Below are positions 44,254-51,643 of a stretch of 62,954 nt of DNA, piece after piece. The notes beneath the pieces are model-generated. The model saw only the letters and a program-made list of their open reading frames with translations, made no database searches and was not told the DNA's origin. The stretch comes from Caballeronia arationis. Its GTDB lineage: Bacteria; Pseudomonadota; Gammaproteobacteria; Burkholderiales; Burkholderiaceae. Within the stretch, counting starts at the first letter, position 1; the number at the start of each line of letters is the position of its first letter. The translations under genes and the position numbers were made by a program. The stretch lies in NCBI RefSeq assembly GCF_001544975.2, contig NZ_FCOG02000039.1, positions 1-62,954 on the forward strand, read 5' to 3'.

Positions 44254-44862
44254 TCAATAAGGCAGCCGGTGAGCTGGCTGGTTTTCACTCCCAGCGTCAA
44301 TGTCCGCCGGAGCCGCCCGCTCCGCCAAAATAACCCGATGGAGCTGGGCAAATCGCGCATCGACCGGGCCCTCGAACAGAGGATCTGGTTGTTCGCCCGC
44401 ATCAACAAGCTCGATGGCATGCCAGTCGTCATTGTCGAGGTAGCGTACGGCGGCGGGAAACAGCGTCAGCTCTTCGACCCTCATGTTATGTCGCAGCCGC
44501 TCCGCGTAGAGACGGACGTGGATTTCGACCAGTTCCTGTGACATGTTTTCTTCGCGGGCCGCCGCTTCTAGATCCTGGAGAAGTTCGTGGCCCTGTGAAA
44601 TCAGTGTGACGTGCTGCGTCTCAATTTCCCGCGCAATCTCGCCGGACAGCGCATTCTTGTCCCGCAGTTTCTCCGCGATGCGATCCTCGATCGCATGATG
44701 GGCCACATCGGGAAAGCGGGTCAGGTAATAAAGCGCATCCACCAAGAGCGCGATGTTCGGTGCGCCTGGATCAGTGCGCAGCGACGGCTCCTCATTTAGC
44801 AGTTGGACAAGTCGTCCCAGCCTGCCATGTTCGGCTTGCAGGCGCTCAATGACTTTTGACAT
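44254..44862 (-). CDS. Haemerythrin-domain protein
   Basis: A 202-residue four-helix protein of the haemerythrin HHE type. Candidate diiron ligands are visible: LQAEHGRLGRLVQLL (~14), DVAHHAIEDRIAEKL (~58-62), TQHVTLISQGHELL (~85) and NMRVEELTLFPAA (~130). Such proteins bind O2 or NO or act in iron-sulfur repair. ATG 44862 follows GAGG. It lies eight bases from the AhpD-like gene on the same strand, likely one operon with sdhB. Confidence 0.85.
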   Translation of the reverse strand: MSKVIERLQAEHGRLGRLVQLLNEEPSLRTDPGAPNIALLVDALYYLTRFPDVAHHAIEDRIAEKLRDKNALSGEIAREIETQHVTLISQGHELLQDLEAAAREENMSQELVEIHVRLYAERLRHNMRVEELTLFPAAVRYLDNDDWHAIELVDAGEQPDPLFEGPVDARFAQLHRVILAERAAPADIDAGSENQPAHRLPY

Positions 44863-44870
44863 GGGGCGCC

Positions 44871-45245
44871 TCATCCGGGTTCGAGTTCAAGTTCGGATTC
44901 GTACTCGTATTCGTATCGTATTCGCGGCCATCGCGTCGAATGCGAGCGCCGACTTCGCATAACCGCGCCACCACGCATCTCCGCCGCACCCCAGATGGCC
45001 TCCATGATCACCTGTCCGGTCGCGCCGCTTTTCAGGGCGGCCGCTGTGTGACCGCGTATGCAATAAGGGCACTGGCTGACATGGGCGACGGCCATGGCGA
45101 TCAGTTGTTTCGTCTTCACGGGCAGCGCGCCATCGGCGAAAGCACTGTCGCTGAATGCCTTGAATGCTGCGAGCGGCCCGGGTGCCAATTTTTTGCGCCT
45201 TGCAGCGATTCCGGGGCCCGACGTTGGATTCATTGCTTTGTCCAT
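44871..45245 (-). CDS. Carboxymuconolactone decarboxylase/AhpD-like protein
   Basis: A 124-residue alkylhydroperoxidase-fold protein. The catalytic pair and partner histidine are in SQCPYCIRGHTAAALKSG (CxxC, ~62). The helical frame LPVKTKQLIAMAVAHVS is typical. GGGAG precedes ATG 45245. The C-terminal ~15 residues (RIRYEYEYESELELEPG) come from a degenerate short tandem repeat and replace the normal family end, suggesting slippage or frameshift there. Probably reduces peroxides or protects redox proteins next to the haemerythrin. Confidence 0.85.
   Translation of the reverse strand: MDKAMNPTSGPGIAARRKKLAPGPLAAFKAFSDSAFADGALPVKTKQLIAMAVAHVSQCPYCIRGHTAAALKSGATGQVIMEAIWGAAEMRGGAVMRSRRSHSTRWPRIRYEYEYESELELEPG
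44880..44926. repeat. Degenerate hexamer repeat at the AhpD 3' end
   Basis: Repeated GTTCGG/GTACTC/GTATTC-type hexamers code for the acidic-aromatic tail EYEYESELELE of the AhpD-like protein. Confidence 0.55.
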
Positions 45246-45371
45246 GGCTTTGACTCCCAATGCGGGTTCAATGACGGCGCCACAACCGCGACGCCGAATG
45301 CACACCCTGTCGGAATGATGACGACGCGGGCAAGCTGAGGCCCAACTACCCGTCCGAATATCAGATCAGCC

Positions 45372-45578
45372 TTAGCCAATCTTAGCCTTGTCGCCTGCGT
45401 CCTCGAACGCAACCAGGAATTCCTCGGCCATCATCCAAAAGTCGACCTTTACGGTTCTGGCATCAGCGTCGACATTGACTTTCGCATTGGGGTCGACCGC
45501 GCCAATCGCCCTGGCAAGCGTCTGCGCTGCGCCATCAACAGTCACCTCTACTACACTTCGAATCGATACGTTCGAATG
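45372..45578 (-). CDS. HMA-like small protein lacking the metal CxxC
   Basis: The minus-strand frame reads VEVTVDGAAQTLARAIGAVDP...AKVNVDADARTVKVD, which follows the ferredoxin-like heavy-metal-associated domain plan (usual EVEGMTCGGCVRAVTRAV...DPxAKVxVD). The two copper-binding cysteines are replaced (VDGAAQ). The C-terminus ends AFEDAGDKAKIG. There is no ATG; a GTG at 45545 is possible, and a TAG closes the frame at 45579 upstream. It could be a cysteine-free domain or a pseudogene. Confidence 0.45.
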   Translation of the reverse strand, partial: HSNVSIRSVVEVTVDGAAQTLARAIGAVDPNAKVNVDADARTVKVDFWMMAEEFLVAFEDAGDKAKIG

Positions 45579-45790
45579 CTATGCGTTGCTCCTTCGATTC
45601 GGGCTATCGGGCAATCCGAGTCCAACGGCCATGCCTTGTCATTCCACGGGATTTATATCGACCAAGTTGCCGCGGGGATGCCCGCTCATTGAATGATCGG
45701 CGCCACTGTTCCCCTGATGCGCCTGCCCGGTGCAGTTTCATCCTATCTTGTGCGCCCGGAATCAGCGCAATGCAACTAGCTTTAAGCTAT

Positions 45791-45810
45791 GTCACAACGT
45801 GATCTATAGT
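45791..45810 (+). promoter_or_regulatory. Operator-promoter site J (GTCAC-AAC-GTGAT, -10 TATAGT)
   Basis: Palindrome at 45791-45803 with one mismatch. TATAGT starts one base later (45805). The cbpM remnant's ATG is only 12 bases after the -10 box, so the transcript would be nearly leaderless. Confidence 0.7.
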
Positions 45811-45821
45811 GGAGTACATTG

Positions 45822-46179
45822 ATGGTTCATCATGAGATTGTCGAAACGCGAAATTGCACGATCGCCTATCGCCGCGGTGACAGGAAGCTGAAAGAATTAG
45901 TGACGTAGAAAGAGGTCGAGTTCACGCTCGTTGGATTGTGCGGAGCAAGCGGCGCGTCGGAAAAACAGCTGACGTTGTGGATCGCAACATGCGCAGTCGA
46001 GCCGCAAGGCATCACGCCGCGCAAATGGCGCTTCAGCGGTCCCCCACTGCGCCGCGTGCGAACCGCTCGACGGCGCGCACAGGATTTCGAGATCAACGCA
46101 CGGCAGGCGTTGCGCTCGTCCTGGACCTTCTCGGTGAATCAACGTATTGCGGCGTTCCAGGCGTTCGTCCGGTCGTTGA
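45822..46179 (+). pseudogene. cbpM: Chaperone modulator CbpM (MerR-like) pseudogene
   Basis: Four pieces in three frames rebuild a CbpM-type protein. 45822-45908: MVHHEIVETRN...KELVT then TAG. From 45909 in the same frame: VEFTLVGLCGASGASEKQL, ATCAVEPQGITPRKWRFSG and RRAQDFEINA. Next, in another frame, GVALVLDLLGE. Then, after a one-base loss, INVLRRSRR and a stop at 46177. Intact CbpM reads LVELAELSG...GVLEPQG..P..WRFSG...DFELNVAGVALVLDLLDEI..LR. One stop and two frameshifts make it dead. GGAG precedes the ATG. CbpM normally pairs with the DnaJ-like CbpA, which is absent here. Confidence 0.75.
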
Positions 46180-46314
46180 GCGTGTTTTTACGTTCCTCGA
46201 CTCGAGGGCGCGCTGGACACGAGGCCATGATGGTTTGCCGGTCGGCTTGAATCACAGCCGTTGATGCGCGACGGATTAAACGCGAAGTTGCGGGACCCGC
46301 AACGAGGAGATGGG

Positions 46315-48048
46315 ATGGCCGGCATTCACCCCGCACCCCCGCGTGATCTAGTGCAGGCGGGTCTGAGCCCCGCGGACGACCGGGTCCGCCTGAATCACTG
46401 GCTACCGCCGCAGGCAGGCGTGGTTCCCCGGATCCGGATCGGTCAGCACTGGATTAACGTGCTGTGGACATTGCCGCTCGGCTTCGTACTGCTGGTTATG
46501 GGCGTGGCCATCGCGCAGGCACTGCGGCAAGTCCCGGCGGTTCAGGAATTCCTCATTCGCTACCCCGGCGCCCCGCTGTCCGCAGTGGCTGTCGTCACGG
46601 GCTTCCCCGCCTGGCTCAGGCTGCAGCATTTCCTCAACTTGTTCTTTATGGCGTTCATTATTCGCGCAGGACTCCAGATTCTAGCCGACCACCCACGGCT
46701 GTACTGGAAACGCGACTGCACGCCCGGCACCGAATGGTTTCGCTTCCAGACGGCGGTGCCGGCCGGCCGCGTGTGGACCGCGAAGGACGATTCGGTCACG
46801 CTACCCGCGTGGCTCGGAATTCCTGGAATCCGTCACTCCATTGGCCTTGCCAGATGGTGGCATTTTTCGATTACGCTCTTGTGGATGGTTAACGGAATCG
46901 TCTTCTACGCACTACTTTTCACGACCGGCCAGTGGCTGCGGTTGGTGCCGACGACCTGGGAGGTGATCCCGAACGCAGCCTCGACCGCTCTGCAGTACCT
47001 GTCGCTCACATTCCCCACCGATCACAGCTGGCTGCGCTACAACAGCCTGCAACAGATCACCTATTCCATCACCGTGTTCGTCGCTGCGCCCATTTCCATC
47101 CTGACCGGCTTCATGCAGAGCCCGGCGATCTCCAACCGGCTCGGATGGGTCGGCCGGGCGTTGAACCGGCAGCGGGCGCGTTCGATCCATTTCATTGCGC
47201 TGTGCTGGTTCCTGTTCTATATCCTTGCGCATGTGACGCTGGTGTTCATCACCGGTGCTCGGGTGAATCTGAACATGATGTTCGCCGGCACGAACGGTGA
47301 CTCCTGGAGCGGCGTGCTGGTCTTCGTCCCGGCCATGGCGTTGGTGGCTGTGACGTGGTGGCTGGCGTCTCCGTTCACGCTCCGTCATGCGCGTCTGGTT
47401 CAGCGGATCGGAGGATTCTTGGCCCGCCCTTTCAATAGCGTGACGCAGTGGTGGGACCCGACGAGCCAGCTCACCGAACAGGACATCTCCCCATACTTCT
47501 GGCCCAACGGGACGATGCCGGCGTCCGACGAGTTTGATCAGCTCGTGAAGGACGGCTTTGCGCATTACCGGCTGAGAATCGATGGTCTGGTTGCAAAGCC
47601 AGTAGAGCTCACGTACGCCGAGCTGAAGGCGATGCCAAAGCAGGAACAGATCACCACGCATTTCTGCATCCAGGGATGGTCGGGCGTCGCCAGGTGGGGC
47701 GGCGTTCCGATGCGCCATCTCCTCGATCTGGTGAAACCGGCGGCCGACGCTCGCTACGCGGTTTTCTATTCACTGGCCGATGGCGGCGATGGCGGACGTT
47801 ACTACGATGTGCACAGCATCGCCAACATGCGGCACGAATTGACGATGCTCGCCTATGAGATGAACGGGGCGCCGCTAAGCGTGCTACATGGCGCGCCATT
47901 GCGGCTGCGCTGCGAGAACGAACTCGGCTTCAAAATGGTCAAGTGGATTGCGGCCGTAGAGTTCGTGCACGATTTCTCCGACCTCGGCGCGGGCGAAGGC
48001 GGCTACAACGAGGATCATGAGTTTTACGGTTACCGCGTGCCGATCTGA
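46315..48048 (+). CDS. Cytochrome b561-type membrane domain fused to a sulfite-oxidase-like molybdopterin domain
   Basis: A 577-residue fusion. Residues ~1-370 hold about six membrane helices with histidines placed as in b-type cytochromes (LRLQHFLNLFFMAFIIRAG, RWWHFSITLLWMVNG, RSIHFIALCWFLFYILAH). Residues ~410-577 are a molybdopterin domain of the sulfite oxidase/YedY family, with the Mo-ligand cysteine in TTHFCIQGWSGVARWGG (~465) and YDVHSIANMRHELTMLAYEMNG. It probably passes electrons between quinone and a periplasmic substrate at the Mo site. GAGGAGATGGG precedes ATG 46315; an earlier in-frame start is only TTG. Confidence 0.88.
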   Translation: MAGIHPAPPRDLVQAGLSPADDRVRLNHWLPPQAGVVPRIRIGQHWINVLWTLPLGFVLLVMGVAIAQALRQVPAVQEFLIRYPGAPLSAVAVVTGFPAWLRLQHFLNLFFMAFIIRAGLQILADHPRLYWKRDCTPGTEWFRFQTAVPAGRVWTAKDDSVTLPAWLGIPGIRHSIGLARWWHFSITLLWMVNGIVFYALLFTTGQWLRLVPTTWEVIPNAASTALQYLSLTFPTDHSWLRYNSLQQITYSITVFVAAPISILTGFMQSPAISNRLGWVGRALNRQRARSIHFIALCWFLFYILAHVTLVFITGARVNLNMMFAGTNGDSWSGVLVFVPAMALVAVTWWLASPFTLRHARLVQRIGGFLARPFNSVTQWWDPTSQLTEQDISPYFWPNGTMPASDEFDQLVKDGFAHYRLRIDGLVAKPVELTYAELKAMPKQEQITTHFCIQGWSGVARWGGVPMRHLLDLVKPAADARYAVFYSLADGGDGGRYYDVHSIANMRHELTMLAYEMNGAPLSVLHGAPLRLRCENELGFKMVKWIAAVEFVHDFSDLGAGEGGYNEDHEFYGYRVPI

Positions 48049-48056
48049 GTCGCTTC

Positions 48057-48175
48057 TCAGATGAAAACGATCATCGCGATCACGGCGGCGGCCATCACAC
48101 CGGTTGAAATCCACCCCAGCATTCGCAGCGGCATGGGTGTGACGAAGGTGCCCATGACCTTCGGGTTGACGACAT
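48057..48175 (-). pseudogene. NRAMP-type metal transporter, C-terminal remnant
   Basis: The last ~40 codons of a Mn/Fe transporter survive on the minus strand: NPKVMGTFVTPMPLRMLGWI followed by TGVMAAAVIAMIVFI and a stop. This matches the family end (VMG..VN......LGW....VM.AAAIAM). Everything upstream is missing; the next sequence is a LysR remnant. Confidence 0.5.
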
Positions 48176-48257
48176 CATCACATCTCGGTCTCCAGCGCCC
48201 GCTCAACGCTGATCTCCGCGGTGACCGACGCGGGTGACTGCAGAATTCGCTGTGGGT

Positions 48258-48545
48258 TCAGGCATCCCCGTACACCCGAAGCTCGACTTCAAGTCGCCAT
48301 CCTGCCGTTCCGGTCGGTACCAGGTCGCCAGCGTCAAGCCCGGCCACAATGGAGCTTCGCGGCAGCCACGCGAGTCCCTCGCCTTCCAGAACGCTGTTCT
48401 TGACCACTTCCGCCATGTCCGATTCGTAATGAAGGAAGCCGCAAGGCGGGAGCCGCGTCCGCATGGGCAAGCAGGACTGCGAGGCAGCGTCCGATATAAC
48501 AGGTCTCCGAGTAGGAGATAAGCGATAAAGGACGGTCGTTCGTGC
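48258..48545 (-). pseudogene. LysR regulator, C-terminal remnant
   Basis: Two frames together give the end of a LysR effector domain. RPLSLISYSETCYIGRCLAVLLAHADA is in one frame (~48465-48545; quoted in parts: PLSLISYSETCYIGR, AVLLAHADA). HYESDMAEVVKNSVLEGEGL and AWLPRSSIVAGLDAGDLVP are in another (~48260-48430). Family members read YSPESYLGR...YESDLAEVVKN...G.G.AWLPRSL. A frameshift near 48450 and the lost N-terminal half make it non-functional. Confidence 0.65.
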
Positions 48546-48581
48546 CGGCCAGCCGGAGGCGGGAGCGCTTCGCTGATTGGA

Positions 48582-48677
48582 CATGTTCGCCTATCACCAT
48601 TCGGAACTGCCCCTGCATCTGGACCCGACGCGATACGAGGACCCTACCGTGGGCGCCGACACGTTCATGCCGGTCTG
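48582..48677 (+). pseudogene. Fragment of a LysR effector domain in the opposite orientation
   Basis: Between two stop codons the plus strand reads MFAYHHSELPLHLDPTRYED then PTVGADTFMPV. This is the LysR piece that normally precedes SAPD...YSPESYLGR. It is thus the middle part of a LysR protein, on the opposite strand from the C-terminal remnant at 48258-48545. It ends at the broken start of the M20 gene. Confidence 0.55.
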
Positions 48678-48680
48678 AAT

Positions 48681-49691
48681 GTGGAGGAAAACACGGGTTT
48701 GCCGTATGCCAGCACCGTGCGAGCAAAGGACGAAGATGGCATCGACGTGGGCGTGGCGCACTCCTGCGGCCATGACTTTCACACGACCTGGCTGATGGGA
48801 GCCGCGCACGTTCTGGCTCATCACAAGGACGCGTGGAGTGGCACCGTCGTTGTCGTATTTCAGCCCGGCGAGGAGGAAGCACGCGGGGCGGCCGCCATGG
48901 TCAACGACTGGGACGACAAGCGCTTCCCCCGGCCGGACATCATTCTTGGCCAGCACGTGATGGTGGGGCCAAGCGGAACCGTAATGTATCGCCCCGGCGT
49001 CATCCTGTCGGCTGGCGACAGCCTGAAAATAAGACTGTTCGGGCGCGGCTCGCATGGCTCACAGCCGCAGACCGCGATCGATCCGGTGATCATGGCGGCA
49101 TCCACCACAATGCGTTTGCAGACCATCGTCTCTCGGGAGATATCTCCGCTAGACAATGCGGTGCTTACGATCGGCGCACTACAGGCCGGTACCAAGGAAA
49201 ACATCATCCCGGACGAAGCAACGATCAAGCTCAACGTGCGCACATTCGACGACGACGTACGAGAGTATATGCTGTCGTCAATCCGACGGATCTGTTGCGC
49301 CGAATGCGACGCATCGAACGCCGAACGACCACCGGAATTTACGACGATCAGCAGCTACCCTCTGACCGAGAACGATGAGGCCGCGACCCAAAGGGTTGCG
49401 GTCGCGTTCGCAGCGCATTTTGGAGAGAAAGCCTACGAGACTAAGCCAGCGTCGGCAAGCGAAGACTTCAGCATTTTCGGGCGAACTTGGAACGTGCCAT
49501 ACGTTTTCTGGTTCGTTGGTGGCACTGACCCCGATGTCTTCGCGCGGGCAAAAAAAGAAAAGCAAATCAACAAGATCCCGAGCAATCATTCACCGAAGTT
49601 TGCGCCCGTCATCGATCCAACACTAGAAACGGGTCTGCAAGCGCTGTTGACTGCAGCCTCGGCTTGGCTGAGCGAAAAGCAAGAAGCGTAA
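48681..49691 (+). pseudogene. M20 family amidohydrolase, N-terminally truncated
   Basis: A 336-residue open frame matches M20D aminoacylase/hippurate hydrolase-like enzymes from the middle of the first metal region on: VEENTGLPYASTV, HSCGHDFHTTWLMGAAH (metal ligands), FQPGEEEARGA (catalytic glutamates), NIIPDEA and a C-terminal ASEDFSIFG. Complete members have ~60-100 more N-terminal residues, including the RADMDALP motif; here that place is taken by a LysR fragment. The only start is a GTG without a ribosome binding site. It may still make a product but probably lacks activity. The next gene overlaps its stop codon. Confidence 0.75.
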
Positions 49692-50314
49692 TGGAACACA
49701 GCTTGTTTGTGCTGGTGGATATGCTTGGCACCTTCGCGTTTGCCGTAAGCGGTGCGGTAGCTGCCGAGCAACGTCGTCTCGATCTCTTCGGTACGTTGGC
49801 GATTGCTTACGTTACGGCTTGCGGCGGAGGGATTATTCGGGATGTGTGCCTAGGTGCGCTGCCTCCTGCTGGGATGGCGGACGGGCGATATATAGCATGT
49901 GCGGCGTTAGCCGCAGCGGTAGCGATTTGGGCGCGCGCAGCTATCGATCATCTCAGACATCCGGTCGTGTTCTTCGATTCGCTTGGACTAGGCTTCTTCG
50001 CTGTCGTGGGCGCACATAAAGCGCTGCTGCTGTATCAGAACATCGAGGTGGCGATCGTTCTGGGAGCGGTGACCGCTGTCGGCGGAGGCACGTTGAGAGA
50101 CGTTTTGGTCAATAGAATCCCCGTAATCCTGCAGAAGGAGATTTATGCAGTCGCCGCACTCGCCGGAGCCTCCACTCAAGTGATTGGACAGCGAATGGGT
50201 TGGTCACTCGCGGTGACGCCTTGGTTCGCATCCTCCGTCTGCTTTGTAATCCGATTTCTCGCCTTGCGTTACGCGTGGAGCCTTCCAGTTGTTAAAAAAA
50301 AGAACACGACGTGA
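49691..50314 (+). CDS. Trimeric intracellular cation channel family protein (UPF0126)
   Basis: A 207-residue inner-membrane protein with about seven helices, made of two related halves: AYVTACGGGIIRDVCLG (~40) and AVTAVGGGTLRDVLVN (~125). These GGG-RD motifs are diagnostic for the YadS/YicG family (TRIC-like channels; some take up glycine). ATG 49691 overlaps the amidohydrolase stop (TAATG), so translation was probably coupled. The frame is open upstream within the amidohydrolase gene, but that part is not used. Confidence 0.9.
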   Translation: MEHSLFVLVDMLGTFAFAVSGAVAAEQRRLDLFGTLAIAYVTACGGGIIRDVCLGALPPAGMADGRYIACAALAAAVAIWARAAIDHLRHPVVFFDSLGLGFFAVVGAHKALLLYQNIEVAIVLGAVTAVGGGTLRDVLVNRIPVILQKEIYAVAALAGASTQVIGQRMGWSLAVTPWFASSVCFVIRFLALRYAWSLPVVKKKNTT

Positions 50315-50328
50315 AAGGCTAGACTTGC

Positions 50329-50580
50329 ATGCGGACATTCGTGGAATCGGAAAATGGCAAACCTTTGGATGAGCGCTCTGCAGTGATACCGGGCGATCCA
50401 CCTTCGTCGCTGCAAAGAGCCCAAGCTATGACTCGCGCCGAAAAGCTGGGGCAACCGGCCCCACAGGGTATGATGTTCGAACATCGCACCGTGCTAATTG
50501 GCATCGTCTCGGCAAAACCCGAAGGGGCCGCGAGCGCGGGATCGTCCGCTGAGGCGGTGTTCAAAATTGCCTCAGTCTAG
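50329..50580 (+). CDS. Possible hypothetical protein, 83 aa
   Basis: An 83-codon frame beginning MRTFVESENGKPLDE between the TRIC and LuxR genes. There is no ribosome binding site, membrane helix or known motif. It could be a remnant. Reported only for completeness. Confidence 0.2.
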   Translation: MRTFVESENGKPLDERSAVIPGDPPSSLQRAQAMTRAEKLGQPAPQGMMFEHRTVLIGIVSAKPEGAASAGSSAEAVFKIASV

Positions 50581-50597
50581 ATTCTCCGAAGTCAATC

Positions 50598-51416
50598 ATG
50601 CGCTCATGGCGGCTCGATCGTCCCACTATCGCAGGACACCTGGATCTTTCCCGGGCAACGAGCCTGGTATCTGCCATTGGAGCTGATGATGCCAATGCAT
50701 TTGCCGCGGAAGTCTTGAAGTTGCTAGGGGATGCCGCGGGTATCTCCCAGTGCACCGTGTTTGCGTACGAGTTTAACAATCGACCCCGGACCGTCTCCGT
50801 GGCGGACCATCGCGGCGGTCGATTCTTGCGCAATGTGGCAGATACGTACACCAAGACTTTCTACACACTGGACGGCAATCAGACGATTATCTCGGCAGCC
50901 CGTCCCGAAAAACTGGACTCTGCCGTTTTGCTTCACCAGCAGGCCAGCGAAGACATCTCGCATGAAGGCTATCGAGCCGCTTGTTATCACCAGCCTGACG
51001 TGTCGGGCCGGCTTTGTCTTTTGTTGCAGCCGTCGCAGGACATCTGGCTCTCAGTCAATCTCTATCGGGACCGTAGGCGTGGCAATTTTCACGCGAGCGA
51101 AATCGCGCTGATCGAAGCCTTCGCCCCGCTGATCGCTCATGCCGCCAAGCATCATTACGCGCTATCTGGCCAAATTCAGAGCGGCATTCCGCAGCTCATG
51201 CTGGCGCGAGTCCGCGGAATCTGCCCAGATTTATCCAAGCGAGAACTCGACGTGCTCTGCGGCGTCTTGGAGGGTCGAACCGCGCAAGAAATCGGCGAAC
51301 TGATGGGCGTCAAGGCCTCCAGCGTCGTGACCTACCAGAAGCGCGCTTACCGCCGCCTTGGCATTTCGAGCCAACGTCAGTTATTCGCCTTGTGCCTGGC
51401 CCCCGGTAAAAACTGA
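50598..51416 (+). CDS. LuxR-family transcriptional regulator
   Basis: A 272-residue regulator. Residues ~20-190 form a GAF-like sensory domain (TVFAYEFNNRPRTVSVADHR, FHASEIALIEAFAPLIAH). Residues ~205-265 are the LuxR helix-turn-helix: LSKRELDVLCGVLEGRTAQE then IGELMGVKASSVVTYQKRAY and RRLGISSQRQLF. There is no receiver domain. It lies upstream of and on the same strand as the MFS gene of the aromatic module and probably controls that module. Start is ATG 50598 with only a weak ribosome binding site. Confidence 0.9.
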   Translation: MRSWRLDRPTIAGHLDLSRATSLVSAIGADDANAFAAEVLKLLGDAAGISQCTVFAYEFNNRPRTVSVADHRGGRFLRNVADTYTKTFYTLDGNQTIISAARPEKLDSAVLLHQQASEDISHEGYRAACYHQPDVSGRLCLLLQPSQDIWLSVNLYRDRRRGNFHASEIALIEAFAPLIAHAAKHHYALSGQIQSGIPQLMLARVRGICPDLSKRELDVLCGVLEGRTAQEIGELMGVKASSVVTYQKRAYRRLGISSQRQLFALCLAPGKN

Positions 51417-51643
51417 TTCTGCCTGCCGCGCCAAATCAAACGTCGGACGCTCATTCGGTCGCGCACGCCCAAGGGTTTCCCCTAGCCCATCTCGCCCTTC
51501 ACGTGTACCCATTTTGGGGACAGCGCGAGGCGACGGTACAACCATACTCCAGTCATCGCCATACCTCGCCGCTCTGACGAACCTGACGCGATTGCATTGA
51601 GCGCTGTGGCGCTCGACATAGACTGATTCTGGAGACGACCTAC

